A DNA stretch of 64,000 nt from Taeniopygia guttata (lineage: Eukaryota > Chordata > Aves > Passeriformes > Estrildidae), in contig NC_133034.1 of NCBI RefSeq assembly GCF_048771995.1, positions 3,224,001 through 3,288,000 on the forward strand. The letters run 5' to 3'. Of the stretch, positions 11,730-23,600 are shown piece by piece; positions within the stretch are counted from its first letter, which is position 1, and each line of letters opens with the position of its first letter. The position numbers and the translations under genes were made by a program. The notes under the pieces are model-generated. The model ran no database searches, was not told the origin of the DNA, and worked only from the letters and a program-made list of their open reading frames with translations.

Positions 11730-13464
11730 GCCTGACTGGCTACCCTCTTGCCAAGAGGTTTTCCCCGGCGAGTCCCTTGATGCTCCTTCCCTCCAAGCTT
11801 CCCATCCCAAAGAGCTCTCCTTCTACCAAGCCAAGCCAGGTCTCCAGCGGAGAGGTGGAGAAGGGGAAAAATGTCATCAGCTGGGATGAGGAGAGTAGAA
11901 AACCACAGGGACTGATTTCAGATGGAAAAGGACATAAGGTAAGGAGACCAAGCATAGTCCTGTGTGGTAAATTTTCAGTTTCTGTGCTGTTGGCAGAGCT
12001 CTGAGACCTTTACCCTGACAGGAACTGACCCTTTCACTGAGGTTTGGAGTGGTCCTGATTTGGCACTTTAGCTTGGCCAGAAATTATGGGATGCTAAGGA
12101 TGGGTGTGAGTCTGCCCCTGCTGCCTTCACCTCCCTTCCTGGCCATGGCATGGAGGCCTGGAAGAACTTGGGCAGGCTGAGACCTTGCAGAGAGCTGCAG
12201 GACAGGGAGCTCTGCTGAACTCCCTAAATGCCAGTGAGCCTGAGATGATGGAAGTGTGGGAGCTGGAGAGCAGCGAGCACCCTGAGAGCTCAGCAGCATC
12301 TGGGCTCAAAGGCTGCTGGGGAACTGTAGGAGGGAAGGGCAGCAGCAGAAGCAATGAGGGGCTTGAGAAAAGCAGGGTTTGACATCCTGCAAAATGGCTT
12401 TGTGGGGACTTGTCTGGAGATCAGCACTGCCTGTTAGGTACCTTTAGGAGCAGGGAGAGATCAGTGATCTAAACCCACTCCTGTGCCATCCAAAAATGCC
12501 AGTGGAGCCAGTGGCACCCAGAACTTCTTGATGCCACACATGTGGATGGCAGTTTTAAATGTAGCCACACGTGCAGACTGAGTGAGTGTGAGGAGAGAGG
12601 TGTCAAATGTGTGACATAGTCTCTCCCTCAGCAGTTCCCTTTGCATTCCCCATCCTGGGCCAAGTTGCCCCATCAGTCTGACTTGTCCTTTCCTGCCAGG
12701 TGTCACCTCATAGCATGGCTAAATGTCCTGAGGCATGAATGGGGGCAAGGCTGGATGCTTGATCTGAGCACTGTGGTCTACTCTTTCCAGGCTTCCTTGC
12801 TGTATACCCCTGGGGGAGAAGTGAAGAAGGGGTCACTGGGACTACCTCTGCTCCCCCCAATACGCAAGGCAGGAAGTCTCCCTGTTGGCAGTGCTGCAGG
12901 GTCTGTGCAAAGCTCTCTCCAGCTGGATTTCCAGGAGTCCCAGGAGATGAGGTAAGCCAAGGTGTCTGCTGCTCCAGGGGGCTGTTCAGCTCACTCTTCG
13001 CATCACATGTTGTTATTTTGCACTGTCAGCTGTCCCATGTATTTAGGCAGACCTCTGTGTATTCAGCATTTTGCCCATCTATGAAGGGCCAGCACAATGT
13101 CAAACCCAACAGCAATGGCCCAAGAGCAGAGGTGGTGGTGGGGAAGACGAGGCAGGGCTTCAAAGCACCTCAAGATGGGTCCACTGCTGGGCTTGGCTAT
13201 TATTTCACCCAGAGCGTGGCCAGTTCTCTGTGACAACAGCAGCTGAAAGCTTAATGACAATTAATCAGCCTTGCATCTTGTTGTGCATCTTTATGTGTTG
13301 CCTTTCCTCCTTCATCTGTGACCATGCTAAGAAGGTTTGCCTCCTTTCATGGCAAACTCATTCCCTCCCTTCTCTTTCTACCTCCTCATTTGTTCCTTTG
13401 TCCTCCATTTCCTCCAGGCCAAGACCCAGCAGCAGTAGCCAAGAGAAGAGCTCTGACCATGCAG
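11730..13464 (+). CDS. TOGARAM-like exon triplet B1-C1-D1 (copy I)
   Basis: Three coding exons with consensus splice sites: B1 11730-11938 (209 nt, starts GLTGYPLAKRF), C1 12791-12951 (161 nt, starts ASLLYTPGGEV and contains PLLPPIRKAGSLPVG), D1 13418-13464 (47 nt, SSSSQEKSSDHAG). Phases are 1-0, 0-2 and 2-1, so the triplet can repeat without breaking frame. It is Ser/Pro-rich and low in structure, like the linker between TOG2 and TOG3 of TOGARAM proteins, where a PPIP...SLLP motif occurs in the family. All three exons are open. They may be a 5' extension of the main gene or part of a truncated copy. Confidence 0.7.
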
Positions 13465-13848
13465 GTAGGTACAGGGCATGTCTGTCCTGAAATGACCATT
13501 GGAATCTGGACCATGAGGTGACATTTGGAAAGCTTGGTTCAAGCCCATTCTTTTGAACATTCCTTAAAGTTCCTTTCAGTTCCCTGACGGGCTCAGTGGA
13601 CTCTCCCAAAGCGCAGTCACTGGGAGTGTTCTCTGGTGGTGCAGTGAAAATTCCTCCAGTGTGAAGTGTTGAGTGGCAGGAGCTGGAATGGTACCTTGAG
13701 GCCCAGGAAATGCAGTGCAGGAAAAAGGAAATATTCCTCTCCATGCTGTTTAGAAGATTCCAGGAAATGTGTCCCATGAAATCTGGAGTTCCAGATGTTT
13801 TAGGTTTGCATTGTGGCCTCTGTTATATTTTGTGTCTCCACTCTGCAG

Positions 13849-15580
13849 GCCTGACTGGCTACCCTCTTGCCAAGAGGTTTTCCCCGGCAAGTCCCTTGAT
13901 GCTCCTTCCCTCCAAGCTTCCCATCCCAAAGAGCTCTCCTTCTACCAAGCCAAGCCAGGTCTCCAGCGGAGAGCAGAAGGGGAAAAATGTCATCAGCTGG
14001 GATGAGGAGAGTAGAAAACCACAGGGACTGATTTCAGATGGAAAAGGACATAAGGTAAGGAGACCAAACATAGTCCTGTGTGGTAAATTTTCAGTTTCTG
14101 TGCTGTTGGCAGAGCTCTGAGACCTTTACCCCGACAGGAACTGACCCTTTCACTGAGGTTTGGAGTGGTCCTGATTTGGCACTTTAGCTTGGCCAGAAAT
14201 TATGGGATGCTCAGGATGGGTGTGAGTCTGCCCCTGCTGCCTTCACCTCCCTTCCTGGCCATGGCATGGAGGCCTGGAAGAACTTGGGCAGGCTGAGACC
14301 TTGCAGAGAGCTGCAGGACAGGGAGCTCTGCTGAACTTCCTAAATGCCAGTGAGCCTGAGATGATGGAAGTGTGGGAGCTGGAGAGCAGCGAGCACCCTG
14401 AGAGCTCAGCAGCATCTGGGCTCAAAGGCTGCTGGGGAACTGTAGGAGGGAAGGGCAGCAGCAGAAGCAATGAGGGGCTTGAGAAAAGCAGGGTTTGACA
14501 TCCTGCAAAATGGCTTTGTGGGGACTTGTCTGGAGATCAGCACTGCCTGTTAGGTACATTTAGAAGCAGGGAGAGATCAGTGATCTAAACCCACTCCTGT
14601 GCCATCCAAAAATGCCAGTGGAGCCAGTGGCACCCAGAACTTCTTGATGCCACACATGTGGATGGCAGTTTTAAATGTAGCCACACTTGCAGACTGAGTG
14701 AGTGTGAGGAGAGAGGTGTCAAATGTGTGACATAGTCTCTCCCTCAGCAGTTCCCTTTGCATTCCCCATCCTGGGCCAAGTTGCCCCATCAGTCTGACTT
14801 GTCCTTTCCTGCCAGGTGTCACCTCATAGCATGGCTAAATGTCCTGAGGCATCAATGGGGGCAAGGCTGGATGCTTGATCTGAGCACTGTGGTCTACTCT
14901 TTCCAGGCTTCCTTGCTGTATACCCCTGGGGGAGAAGTGAAGAAGGGGTCACTGGGACTACCTCTGCTCCCCCCAATACGCAAGGCAGGAAGTCTCCCTG
15001 TTGGCAGTGCTGCAGGGTCTGTGCAAAGCTCTCTACAGCTGGATTTCCAGGAGTCCCAGGAGATGAGGTAAGCCAAGGTGTCTGCTGCTCCAGGGGGCTG
15101 TTCAGCTCACTCTTCGCATCACATGTTGTTATTTTGCACTGTTAGCTGTCCCATGTATTTAGGCAGACCTCTGTGTATTCAGCATTTTGCCCATCTATGA
15201 AGGGCCAGCACAATGTCAAACCCAACAGCAATGGCCCAAGAGCAGAGGTGGTGGTGGGGAAGACGAGGCAGGGCTTCAAAGCACCTCAGGATGGGTCCTC
15301 TGCTGGGCTTGGCTATTATTTCACCCTGAGCGTGGCCAGTTCTGTGTGACAACAGCAGCTGAAAGCTTAATGACAATTAATCAGCCTTGCATCTTGTTGT
15401 GCATCTTTATCTGTTGCCTTTCCTCCTTCATCTGTGACCATGCTAAGAAGGTTTGCCTCCTTTCATGGCACACTCATTCCCTCCCTTCTCTTTCTACCTC
15501 CTCATTTGTTCCTTTGTCCTCCATTTCCTCCAGGCCAAGACCCAGCAGCAGTAGCCAAGAGAAGAGCTCTGACCATGCAG
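13849..15580 (+). CDS. TOGARAM-like exon triplet B2-C2-D2 (copy I)
   Basis: Second tandem copy, 2.1 kb after the first: B2 13849-14054 (206 nt, one codon shorter than B1), C2 14907-15067 (161 nt), D2 15534-15580 (47 nt). All are open and keep the splice phases. D2 ends in phase 1 with an intact GTAGGT donor. No exon E follows in this copy; downstream similarity to 24.9-25.4 kb stops at about 16290. The next phase-compatible acceptors are at 17418 (exon A) and 18151 (exon B3) of the main gene, so read-through into it is possible. Confidence 0.65.
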
Positions 15581-17417
15581 GTAGGTACAGGGCATGTCTG
15601 TCCTGAAATGACCATTGGAATCTGGACTATGAGGTGACATTTGGAAAGCTTGGTTCAAGCCCATTCTTTTGAACATTCCTTAAAATTCCTTTCAATTCCC
15701 TGACGGGCTCAGTGGACTCTTCCAAAGCGCAGTCACCGTGAGTGTTCTCTGGTGGTGCAGTGAAAATTCCTCCAGTGTGAAGTGTTGAGTGGCAGGAGCT
15801 GGAATGGTACCTTGGGGCCCAGGAAATGCAGTGCAGGAAAAGGAAACATTCCTCTCCATGCTTCACATGGCTTTTCTCTCCCTGTAGCCTTTCTAGAGTT
15901 AAAATTAGTAGAGCAAAGGAAGGCAATTATCATGAAATGACAAATGTTCCCACTCCTTCCTCCTGCCCTTGAAGCAGAAAACCTTTTCCTGGGGCACTTT
16001 CTGAGCTGAAGCCTTTGAGGAGTGAAGGAGGTTCATGGACATTGCCTGGTTTTGCACTGGCAGAAATAGGGAAAACTCCTAGGACAGAATTCCTTTGGAA
16101 GTCTCTTCCCTGGCTCTCTGTGTCTGTGTCAGAGTGGCAGGCTGAGGCTGGGGGAGGAGATGCCTTCTGCCTTGTCCTCCCTCCCTGCCTTGCCTGGTCC
16201 CTGACAAGTGGAATTGTGCCAGACAAAATGCGGTCTCTGGTGCATCTGGGTCAGCCAATGCTTTCAACTTGAAATCTTCCATGACACTCTTGTTGTTCCT
16301 TTGCTATCTCTGGGCCTGCAATGATCAGGGAGGTGAGACTTGAAGAAATAATTCTGCTGGTGCAGAAAAAGGGATCAGATCCCCTGGTCTCAGGGTTAAT
16401 TCTGCTAAATCCTTGGCACGGCCCCTTTGTAATGACTCCTTTATTGCTGATATGCAGCTGGAATGCCTAATGCAGCTGTGGAGAAGTATTGCTCACTAAG
16501 TAAGGTACCTTTTTTTCTGGACTGGAAATGACTTGTGTCATTAATCCTTACCTGTCTCACATTTATTACTGACCCAAGCACTCTACTGGGTGTAGGAATC
16601 CAGGCTTAAGACAGGCATTCCTCTCGTGCTGCTTGGCTGCCATATGATTTTATCCTCTGTGTAGCCATGTAAATGATTAGTTCTTTTAGTTCTGACAGGT
16701 CTGTTGGAGAGTATTTAAGAATGACCTGCTCTCTGCAATTTCCTTTAAGGAAATTTGGAATTGTCAGTATTAGCCAAGATCAGAAATGTTTTGAGGCAGG
16801 TCATGTTTATGTTGGGTTTGGCTGTCTCTGTTTAAAAGAACACAGAGAATAAACCCCAGTAACAAGTTAGTAGTGCAAAAGTGGAACTTTTGGATGACCA
16901 CTTTGTTCCCTACAAATACCGGCTCACAGAATACTGGGCACATCTAATGGAGAGAGCAAAGCTTCTATTGCATCTAACACATGGGGCCATTGTTTGTGTC
17001 CCAGCACTTCCTTTAATGTAAAGAGTAATATAAAAACTCCCAAAACTGCACAACCCGACCTAGAATTGAGTGATATACAGATACAAAGGCCTTGAAAACT
17101 ACTTTTGGAAACAATGACTTCCTTGCCAGTGTCAGATGCTAGAGATCATGGTGAAGTTCCAAGTGTTTGGAAGGAAAGGGATCCTGTAGTAGGGGGAGGC
17201 AAGGGGCAACATATGAAGTAGTAGAACCCTTCTGTCTTGGCTTGCCAGCTCCATATTGTTCAGAGAAATTAAGCTGCTGCTAGTTTCATGAAAAATATAA
17301 AAACAACCAAGCTTTTCAGTAACTAAAATACACTTTGAATTCCTCACCCATTAGAAGGGCTGTCTGTAAAGGCGTGAGTTCAATGAACTCAGTTCTTCTC
17401 TTGTACCTGGTCTACAG
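15581..17417 (+). other. Non-coding spacer between copy I and main gene
   Basis: The first 700 bases (to about 16290) match 24677-25385 of the main gene, i.e. the D-to-E intron. Similarity then stops abruptly (ACACTCTTG here against ACACTCGAG there), so exon E was lost or never copied. The rest is AT-rich with no recognised exon or repeat. Confidence 0.6.
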
Positions 17418-17488
17418 GTTGTTCAGAGTCTATAGCAAAAACCCAGAGGACGAAGGAAAAGAGCTCTCAGTGTAAGACAGGCCCTGGG

Positions 17489-17699
17489 ATGCCTCTGTTC
17501 CCAAGGAAACTCCCTGAGCCGTTGGGCCTGGAGACTCATGTGCCGAAGCGCGGCCTTGGCAATGGAGGTCTCGGCCCCCGGCCGGCTCAGGGGGCCTTGG
17601 CCCAGGAGCCTCAGCAGAGGCCACCGAGCAGCGCTGGCCCCAGGGTCACTGCCGGGGAGGACAAGGGGAAGGCCGAGCATGGCTCAGCCTCACACAGAG
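17489..17699 (+). CDS. TOGARAM2: TOGARAM2-like exon A (possible first coding exon)
   Basis: GC-rich exon ending in SASHR plus one base at a GTGAGG donor; it joins exon B3 to make Gly-Leu-Thr-Gly. The first ATG in frame is 17489. The frame is open further upstream to an acceptor-like CTACAG ending at 17417, which would make a 282-nt internal exon with phase 1 on both sides. In that case exons of copy I (D2 ends in phase 1) could splice into it. I keep the ATG as the start because the exon is CpG-rich, as first exons often are. Confidence 0.55.
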
Positions 17700-20600
17700 G
17701 TGAGGGGGGAGCTGGGCCGCTCTCTGGTGGGAGGAAGGCTCTTGTGGCAGCCCAGAGAGCCTGTGCACATTGCCAGGGAACAGCTGTGCCCTGCATGTGC
17801 CCTGCAATGAGCTGTGCTCTGCCAGAGCCCCTGGAGCTGTAGGGCTGCTCAGCCGTGGGGCAGGGAGAGGAGCAGGAGGGTGCATGTGCAGCTGAGCCAT
17901 TCCTGGGAAGCACAGGGCTCTGGGCTCCTGCTGTCCCAGGGCAGCCCAGAGGCCAGGCTGTTCCTGTGGCAGCCCTGTGCCAGTGGGTCAGGGCTTTCCC
18001 CTGGCCTGCTCCAGGGGCTGCCAGCAGGAGCATGCTTCCCTGTGCAGCTCTTTAGAAGTTTCCAGGAAATGTGTGCCATGCAATCTGGAGCTCCAGATGC
18101 TTTAGGTTTGCATTGCAGCCTCTGTTATATTTTGTGTCTTCACTTTGCAGGCCTGACTGGCTACACTATTGCCAAGAGGTTTTCCCTGGCAAGTCCCTCA
18201 CCACTGCTTCCCTCCAAGCCCTTGCCTCCCATCCCAGAGAGATCTTCTTCCATCAAGCCAAGAAAGACGTATAATGAAGAGAAAGAGAAAAGCCAAACTA
18301 GCACTGGTAACACAGATACCAGAAGAATAAGCCAGGAGCTGAGCTCAGATGGAATAAGTTGTAAGGTATGGAGGCCAAGATAAATCTTGTATGGTAGATT
18401 TTCTGTAAAGTGCTGTAGGCAGAACTTGGAGACCTTTTCCTGTGGTGTGAGCCCAGGGAAGCAGCTGAGCCAAGGAAGAGCCCAGCTGGACACTGCTTTT
18501 CGGGCTGCCTTTGCAGTGGGTGTGAAGTGCAGACTTCATGTCCTCAGCATGTGTCAGTAACAGGAGAGCTCTTGGAATGGTTTCTGGGCTGTGTCGTGGC
18601 TCCTCCTCTGTGTTATGGCAGAGAAAACACCAACTAGTAGTCAGAGCAGCTAAAATTGTCCACTCTGGAAAAGAAATCCTTCTCCATTTAGTATCCTACA
18701 TGTATCTGTGGACTATCTCTATGTCTCAGAACATCTTGATGTCCAACATGTGGATGCCTGCGTGGAATGCAGCCACTGTTGCAGAGGAGTGAGCGTGAGG
18801 AGAGAGGTGTCAAATGTATGACATGGTCTCTCCCTCAGCAGTTCCCTTTGCATTCCCCATCCTGGGCCAAGCTGCTCCATGAGTTTGACTGTTGTTTCCT
18901 GCCATGTCTCAGTTGAAAACATATCTAAATGTCTTGAGGCATGAATGGGGGCAAGGCTGGATGCTTGATCTGAGCATCTGCTCTATTCTTTCCAGGCTTC
19001 CTTGGTGCACTCCACAGAAGGGGATTTGAAGAAGAGGTCACTGGCACCACCTCTGCTCCCCCCAATACGCAAGGCAGGAAGTCTCCCTGTTGGCAGTGCT
19101 GCAGGGTCTGTGCGAAGCTCTCTCCCGCTGGATTTCCAGGAGTCCCAGGAGATGAGGTAAGCCAAAGTGTCTGCTGCTCCAGGGGGCTGTTCCCCTCACT
19201 CTTCTCATCTCATGCCGTGGTTTTCCAAAGTGTCCCATGTATTTAGGCAGACCTCTGTGTATTCAGCATTTTGCCCATCTGTGATGGGTCAGCACGATGT
19301 CAAACCCAATACCAATGGCCCAAGAGCAGAGGTGATGGTGGGGAAGACGAGGCAGGGCTTCAAAGCACCTCAGCACAGTCCCTCTGCTGGGCTTTGCTAC
19401 AGATTCCCTCTGAAATGTTTGTGCTGCCTTTTGGAAGTGTTTTGCATGGGTCTGGATCCTGCAGGCCTTTGAGTGTTGTGATCTGTGAGTCTTAAATTCT
19501 GCAACCATGAGAATAGGCTTGGGCAAATATTGGCTACTGGAGCAGTGTTTGCAAATTCAGGTGCTGTTTTCTGTAAACTTCCGGTGTCATTTCTCTGTTT
19601 CTCGGCCTCCATTGTGAAATGAGATCCCAGATAAGTTTTAGGGTATAGATTTAAAATCTACTTAATGATTCATATTTTGTTCTGGGCTTAAGATCAAAGA
19701 TGGCAAGGTGCTAAAGAAGAGTTACAGGACATTACCTGATGGAAAGATAATGGCTTGAATATGTGTGATAATATGTAGCTGTCCAGCTGATCTGAGTGAT
19801 AATAATAAAGAGGAAGCCACAGAATTATCATTCCAATTGAAAATCTTTGGTAGGGCTTTGAAAGTGCAATCTGAGTATTCTTCCCTAGCAGCTGGTTGGA
19901 AAGAGCTATTTTGTTCTGGAAAGAGCCAGGAGGTGTAATATCATTCTCAGGAGACAGCAGTGCTCTCACCACATGTAGCACAAGGCTGTCACTGGGGTAG
20001 CACGAGCAGGCAAAATCAAGCTTTGGCAGCAGTACAAAAGTTGCTGCCCTGCATACAGACTCGTGTCTCAGCTCAGCAGCTCTGGCTGCTTCAGAGAGGC
20101 TGTAGGAGCCACGTGGCTCCAAAAGGAGAGAGAGCAGAGTAGGGGCGTTCGGATGCAAGCTAAAGAATGCCTGCTGTGTTTCAACCAGGGCTTGGCCAGT
20201 TCTGTGTGACTACAGCAACTGAAAGCTTAATTAAAATTAATCAGCCTTGCATCTTCTTGTGCATCTTTATGTGTTGCCTTTCCTCCTTCATCTGTGACCA
20301 TGCTAAGAAGGTTTGCCTCCTTTCATGGCACACTCATTCCCTTCCTTCTCTTTCTACCTCCTCATTTGTTCCTTTGTCCTCCATTTCCTCCAGGCCAAGA
20401 CCCAGCAGCAGTAGCCAAGAGAAGAGCTCTGACCATGCAGGTAGGTACAGGGCATGTCTGTCCTGAAATGACCATTGGAATCTGGACCATGAGGTGACAT
20501 TTGGAAAGCTTGGTTCAAGCCCATTCTTTTGAACATTCCTTAAAGTTCCTTTCAATTCCCTGACGGGCTCAGTGGACTCTCCCAAAGCGCAGTCACCGGG

Positions 20601-23600
20601 AGTGTTCTCTGGTGGTGCAGTGAAAATTCCTCCAGTGTGAAGTGTTGAGTGGCAGGAGCTGGAATGGTACCTTGAGGCCCAGGAAATGCAGTGCAGGAAA
20701 AAGGAAACATTCCTCTCCATGATGTTTAGAAGATTCCAGGAAATGTGTCCCATGAAGTCTGGAGCTCCGGATGTTTTAGGTTTGCATTGAGGCCTCTGTT
20801 ATATTTTGTGTCTCCACTCTGCAGGCCTGACTGGCTACCCTCTTGCCAAGAGGTTTTCCCTGGCAAGTCCCTTGATGCTCTTTCTCTCCAAGCTTCCCAT
20901 CCCAAAGAGCTCTCCTTCTACCAAGCCAAGCCAGGTCTCCAGCGAAGAGCAGGAGAAGGGGAAAAATGTCATCAGCTGGGATGAGGAGAGTAGAAAACAA
21001 CAGGGACTGATTTCAGATGGAAAAGGACATAAGGTAAGGAGACCAAGCATAGTCCTGTGTGGTAAATTTTCAGTTTCTGTGCTGTTGGCAGAGCTCTGAG
21101 ACCTTTACCCTGACAGGAATTGACCTTTCACTGAGGTTTGGAGTGGTCCTGATTTGGCACTTTAGCTTGGCCAGAAATTATGGGATGCTCAGGATGGGTG
21201 TGAGTCTGCCCCTGCTGCCTTCACCTCCCTTCCTGGCCATGGCATGGAGGCCTGGAAGAACTTGGGCAGGCTGAGACCTTGCAGAGAGCTGCAGGACAGG
21301 GAGCTCTGCTGAACTCCCTAAATGCCAGTGAGCCTGAGATGATGGAAGTGTGGGAGCTGGAGAGCAGCGAGCACCCTGAGAGCTCAGCAGCATCTGGGCT
21401 CAAAGGCTGCTGGGGAACTGTAGGAGGGAAGGGCAGCAGCAGAAGCAATGAGGGGCTTGAGAAAAGCAGGGTTTGACATCCTGCAAAATGGCTTTGTGGG
21501 GACTTGTCTGGAGATCAGCACTGCCTGTTAGGTACCTTTAGGAGCAGGGAGAGATCAGTGATCTAAACCCACTCCTGTGCCATCCAAAAATGCCAGTGGA
21601 GCCAGTGGCACCCAGAACTTCTTGATGCCACACATGTGGATGGCAGTTTTAAATGTAGCCACACTTGCAGACTGAGTGAGTGTGAGGAGAGAGGTGTCAA
21701 ATGTGTGACATAGTCTCTCCCTCAGCAGTTCCCTTTGCATTCCCCATCCTGGGCCAAGTTGCCCCATCAGTCTGACTTGTCCTTTCCTGCCAGGTGTCAC
21801 CTAATAGCATGGCTAAATGTCCTGAGGCATGAATGGGGGCAAGGCTGGATGCTTGATCTGAGCACTGTGGTCTACTCTTTCCAGGCTTCCTTGCTGTATA
21901 CCCCTGGGGGAGAAGTGAAGAAGGGGTCACTGGGACTACCTCTGCTCCCCCCAATACGCAAGGCAGGAAGTCTCCCTGTTGGCAGTGCTGCAGGGTCAAT
22001 GCAAAGCTCTCTCCAGCTGGATTTCCAGGAGTCCCAGGAGATGAGGTAAGCCAAGGTGTCTGCTGCTCCAGGGGGCTGTTCAGCTCACTCTTCGCATCAC
22101 ATGTTGTTATTTTGCACTGTCAGCTGTCCCATGTATTTAGGCAGACCTCTGTGTATTCAGCATTTTGCCCATCTATGAAGGGCCAGCACAATGTCAAACC
22201 CAACAGCAATGGCCCAAGAGCAGAGGTGGTGGTGGGGAAGACGAGGCAGGGCTTCAAAGCACCTCAAGATGGGTCCTCTGCTGGGCTTGGCTATTATTTC
22301 ACCCAGAGCGTGGCCATTTCTGTGCGACAACAGCAGCTGAAAGCTTAATGACAATTAATCAGCCTTGCATCTTGTTGTGCATCTTTATGTGTTGCCTTTC
22401 CTCCTTCATCTGTGACCATGCTAAGAAGGTTTGCCTCCTTTCATGGCACACTCATTCCCTTCCTTCTCTTTCTACCTCCTCATTTGTTCCTTTGTCCTCC
22501 ATTTCCTCCAGGCCAAGACCCAGCAGCAGTCGCCAAGAGAAGAGCTCTGACCATGCAGGTGGGTACAGGGCATGAATGTCCTGAAATGACCATTGGAATC
22601 TGGACTATGAGGTGACATTTGGAAAGCTTGGTTCAAGCCCATTCTTTTGAACATTCCTTAAAGTTCCTTTCAATTCCCTGACGGGCTCAGTGGACTCTCC
22701 CAAAGCGCAGTCACCGGGAGTGTTCTCTGGTGGTGCAGTGAAAATTCCTCCAGTGTGAAGTGTTGAGTGGCAGGAGCTGGAATGGTACCTTGGGGCCCAG
22801 GAAATGCAGTGCAGGAAAAGGAAACATTCCTCTCCATGCTGTTTAGAAGGTTCCAGGAAATGTGTCCCATGAAATCTGGAGTTCCAGATGTTTTAGGTTT
22901 GCATTGTGGCCTCTGTTATATTTTGTGTCTCCACTCTGCAGGCCTGACTGGCTACCCTCTTGCCAAGAGGTTTTCCCCGGCAAGTCCCTTGATGCTCCTT
23001 CCCTCCAAGCTTCCCATCCCAAAGAGCTCTCCTTCTACCAAGCCAAGCCAGGTCTGCAGCAGAGAGCAGGAGAAGGGGAAAAATGTCATCAGCTGGGATG
23101 AGGAGAGTAGAAAACAACAGGGACTGATTTCAGATGGAAAAGGACATAAGGTAAGGAGACCAAGCATAGTCCTGTGTGGTAAATTTTCAGTTTCTGTGCT
23201 GTTGGCAGAGCTCTGAGACCTTTACCCTGACAGGAAATGACCCTTTCACTGAGGTTTGGAGTGGTCCTGATTTGGCACTTTAGCTTGGCCAGAAATTATG
23301 GGATGCTCAGGATGGGTGTGAGTCTGCCCCTGCTGCCTTCACCTCCCTTCCTGGCCATGGCATGGAGGCCTGGAAGAACTTGGGCAGGCTGAGACCTTGC
23401 AGAGAGCTGCAGGACAGGGAGCTCTGCTGAACTTCCTAAATGCCAGTGAGCCTGAGATGATGGAAGTGTGGGAGCTGGAGAGCAGCGAGCACCCTGAGAG
23501 CTCAGCAGCATCTGGGCTCAAAGGCTGCTGGGGAACTGTAGGAGGGAAGGGCAGCAGCAGAAGCAATGAGGGGCTTGAGAAAAGCAGGGTTTGACATCCT

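Larger units (their letters stand above)
4265..14069 (+). repeat. Segmental duplication, arm 1
   Basis: From about 4265 the sequence matches 53160 onward in the same orientation. Most lines differ by only one or two bases, so identity is high (by eye about 98-99%). The match continues through both solo LTRs, the 41-bp VNTR and the TOGARAM-like exons until arm 2 leaves the window at 64000, which corresponds to about 14069 here. The main differences are about 960 bp absent from arm 1 after 8837, shorter VNTRs, and a poly-T expansion in arm 2. The left edge coincides with the outer end of the ERV 3' LTR in arm 2. Confidence 0.9.
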
